64,000 nucleotides of DNA from Nematostella vectensis (Eukaryota; Cnidaria; Anthozoa; Actiniaria; Edwardsiidae). Below, in pieces: positions 60,701-64,000 of this stretch; within the stretch, counting starts at the first letter, position 1; each line of letters opens with the position of its first letter. Below the pieces are notes generated by a model. It searched no databases. It was not told the DNA's origin and saw only the letters and a list, made by a program, of their open reading frames with translations. The position numbers and the translations under genes were made by a program. The DNA lies in the NCBI RefSeq assembly GCF_932526225.1, contig NC_064039.1:7143001-7207000 (forward strand). The letters run 5' to 3'.

Positions 60701-63700
60701 TTGCGAAACTTTAAAAATATATATTTATATATAAAAAGGTAAATAAAAATGAACAACAACAACAATAATAATCATATAAAAAAAAAGAATCCTGGCTTAT
60801 ATGTTATCCACGAAGCAACACGTAAGATATTCATTCGGTGCAGCCTTATATAGAATAGGTTTATATAAAGTGTCTCATTTAAAGATCCTCAATCATTGAT
60901 AGACATTTTAATGAATAAAAAAAACTGTTATTATATTTCTACAATATTACCGTCTACGTTTCGTATTTTGTTGTTGTTTATATTTTAAATGCAGGACACC
61001 TCACGTATCGCTTAGATCATATAGCTTACACTCGTGGTCACTTAGCACACTGGGGGTCCCCAGCTGGTTGGCAAATCTCCTTGCATGTTGATCAAGTGAA
61101 ATTAGTTTAGAGAAAACAACAGTTCTTTCAGATTTATTTTTCGCACTGACGTTCCTTGATGCAAATTAGATTTCCGATTCTAACGAGGGATTTTTTTATT
61201 TGAAATGTGGTAGATCAATAAGATCAACAAATCACAGATAAGAATTTTAAATAATCCACATAAGAAAAGTGTCGAGTGACGACAAGGAAAATGTTGAGGT
61301 GGTTGACTGCGGTTAAATTGAATACCGGATGATAATGCCTTTCTGTTTTCAAAAGAAATCAAAGCTATTTCGTGAAAATACACTCATATCTGTTATGACA
61401 ACAAAACAGATATGAATCTTGTAGCAACCTTAACTTTTTATTTGAACTACAAAACGAAGAAACCTCCCTTAACGTGAAAAGGACAAGTGCATCGTCAATA
61501 ATGTGACTTCCATGCTTATAAATTGTTATGATCTATGCGTGCGACTTGGCACGCGTTTTTCAATGGAAACCATGCAATTCTGTTATTACATTTTGGAATG
61601 TATGACATATTTTTCGCCCATCCTTATTTCCCTAGAATATAAAATATTCATCCCTCCAAGCATTTCCAAAAATAGATCTTGTGGGCTGTGGGTATAAAAT
61701 GGTCGAGAATTGACATTATTGCTGCATTCGTCAAACCTCGTGCGCGCGGAAGCGCCGTTTTGCTATCCCTAGGAGTTTATCGTTTTTTAAAAACCCTTCC
61801 TTGATCACGCTCTATAATATCTTGATGGTTTTATAAGCAAAGGGAAATGCTTGTCGAGTACTAGATAAGGACGGTTCGACTTCACAAGCGCCAAGCTGCG
61901 CTATTTTACAAGGGCTCACGGGTATTTCTCTAAGACAAGGGTCTTCTTTGAATGAGGGTATTCTCCGATCTTTGAAAGCTTTTCATGGCAATAACTAAGC
62001 TTTCGTGCTCTTGAGTTTGAGAGGAAATAATAAGCCGTGTGTATGATAATCATAAGGATGACTAGGCAATCTCTCAACTGGCTTCCCTTACACAGCAATG
62101 GGTTCCCAATCAGTTGACGTTTTATAGCACTTTTTCTACATGAATTAAAATGATTATAATAAAATTCGGCTTGGACTCGATGTGAAGCCAGCAGAAATGA
62201 GTCTCATTTTCAATTATCTTATATTTTCTTTAGTTGCCTGAGGATTACGCCAGTTGTTAACTACGCTATAAAGTACTAAAATGGCTTCCTGTAATTGATA
62301 GGCTCGGCACGTGCGCCTTTCATTGATGATGCAGAGCAGAGGAAAAATGCGTAAAACAGCGATTCTCCTCGTTACATAGCCCCAGGCTATCGGTTAAGTA
62401 CAAGTTGCAAATATAAAAAAGAACACATTCTGCTTTTTTTTTTTGCTAATCCGGCCGACACGGGTTACCTGGTTTGGTCGATGGATCCCGTAAGAAGTAG
62501 CCGGACGCGGAAAACTTTCTGGAACCTTTAATCAAGGATTTGAAAGATCCAAACAACGCAGCCGATAAGTAGCTTATCAATTCGCGACACGCAGAAGACG
62601 CAAGGCCTACTAAAATTCGATCTGTCTTTAACTGTAAACAGACGAAGGAAAACGCCGGTCAAAGGTTACGACGGCCTTTCATCAGATTAATGTGATTTTA
62701 CTTTAAGCCATGTGGCTTTTTAAGAGGTCTTTTACATGAATACGATCAGGGTTTGATCCTTTCGTTTCGACAATGCACGCAGGAGTCAAGGTTGTATTTC
62801 AAGCAGAGTTCTACGCGCCATGAAATGTCGAAACTTGAGCTGCAATCTTGCGCGTGCTACACCTAGCCTGCGATAAGCCCTGAACTCGCCGCAGTAATCG
62901 AGCGATGCAGTTGATAACGCCTGACTACTTTTACCTCAGGTCATAGATATTGTACAGTGTTTCGTTCAGTGTTATCGCAGCACAAGTAGACGTTATTTGA
63001 AATGCAGTTTCATTTTGACGTGGAAGTTTCTTGTCCTGACCCCACAGCTTGAATTGCTTTTAAATTGTGGGGTCTGAAGTGTGGTCGCCTAATGGAGGGG
63101 TCCGAATTGAGACTTCCTAATCAGATGTCACGACGTATTCTCAATCATTGCCAGTAACCGCTACATAGACATTGTACTGCTGGTGTGAAACATTTTAGAA
63201 GACTGCGTACTCTGAGAACAAGAAAATTAAACGTCTTTAATAGCGGAGATACAATATATCAAGATATCCTGTTTTTATCTTTATAATTCAAAAACTCATC
63301 ACAAAAGATATTCACATTGCTATAACCTGCATACCTTACCAGATATTTTACGGGGCAAATTGGATTTCGACTGACCTCACGCAATTCTCTGATTGGTTAA
63401 CGTCCTCAGAAAGTATCAAAGGCTAACACTACTGATAGCACTTCAATTATATCATTCAAAAAGGAAGTTGTACATTGTTTGTGGAGTCTAGTGTCTGGCT
63501 GATCGTCTTCTAATGGAGTCAAAAGCAGCGTGTCGCATTTTATTATCTGCTACCGAAAACTCCACTCCCAGGAGCGTTTGACAGATAATGAAGTGATTGT
63601 GAGCTTCCTTGATACCACGTAAATTCAATCATTACTCTTGATAATTATGTTTTCCTAGTCTGGGAAATTTTTCGAGAATTTCAAGAATGTAACTCTACGT

Positions 63701-64000
63701 CAGAAGGAAAACGTAATGACTCTTTCCTTTGGCTCTTGTACTTTCAGTTTCGAATTCATATGAAATATAAATAACAGTGTATGGTTATCTTGTAATCATA
63801 CGCCCTCTGTTCCTCCCCTTCGTTAACCCTTTCATGTCCATGCCTCACTCAAGACACGCCTGGGGCCGCTATCAAAGCTATCATTTTTTGAGTTTGGACA
63901 ATGCGCACTGAAGGCATTCATTTCTGTTCACGGTGTTTACTACTGATGAGGGGATTGCAATAAGCGCTTTACCCAGATCGCGTGTCAGAACCGGCTTGTT
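57741..64000. other. Gene-poor region upstream of the fax-like gene
   Basis: No recognisable coding exon, RNA gene or transposon core was found on either strand. Open frames at 58288-58710, 59476-59724 and 60075-60362 have no start context, composition or family motif that would support them. The sequence is moderately AT-rich and largely non-repetitive. Confidence 0.5.

Overview
The window looks like a piece of an intron-rich animal nuclear genome, most likely an anthozoan cnidarian such as a sea anemone. The evidence is metazoan gene content (an axonemal CFAP206 gene, a TAPT1 gene, a CaSR/taste-type class C GPCR, the minor-spliceosome gene RNPC3 and a fax/FAXC gene), U2- and U12-type spliceosomal introns, CR1/L2-group LINEs, small inverted-repeat elements and very abundant intronic minisatellites. 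The species assignment is inference. The five gene models were built by hand from splice signals, reading phase and remembered family similarity; no alignment or transcript was available.

Layout. 1-2207 (minus): a 5'-truncated LINE with an open frame running off the left edge. 4072-16253 (minus): CFAP206, 17 coding exons, 626 codons. 16254-16545: a short head-to-head promoter region. 16546-28248 (plus): TAPT1, 14 coding exons, 683 codons, with a nested transposon/LINE in intron 7. 31404-36750 (plus): a two-exon class C GPCR, 847 codons. 38132-47276 (minus): RNPC3 (U11/U12-65K), 12 coding exons, 476 codons. 56306-57517 (minus): a single-exon fax/FAXC-like gene, 403 codons. I see no genes in 47277-56305 or 57518-64000.

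Two things stand out. (1) Four separate intronic minisatellites (three in CFAP206, one in RNPC3) have repeat units that are copies of the 3' end of the preceding exon plus its 5' splice site. Each pre-mRNA therefore carries about 13 to 66 tandem copies of a genuine exon/donor junction. Only the exon-proximal copy gives a continuous reading frame; extension to later donors meets a stop. (2) The last intron of RNPC3, the gene for the protein that bridges U11 and U12 in the minor spliceosome, itself has U12-type signals. Its donor contains an in-frame stop (GTATCCTAG), so retaining it would truncate the C-terminal RRM. This suggests an autoregulatory switch. TAPT1 intron 6 is also U12-type, with a perfect GTATCCTTT donor.

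Most long open frames in the window lie on both strands of minisatellites whose period is a multiple of three, and are not genes.
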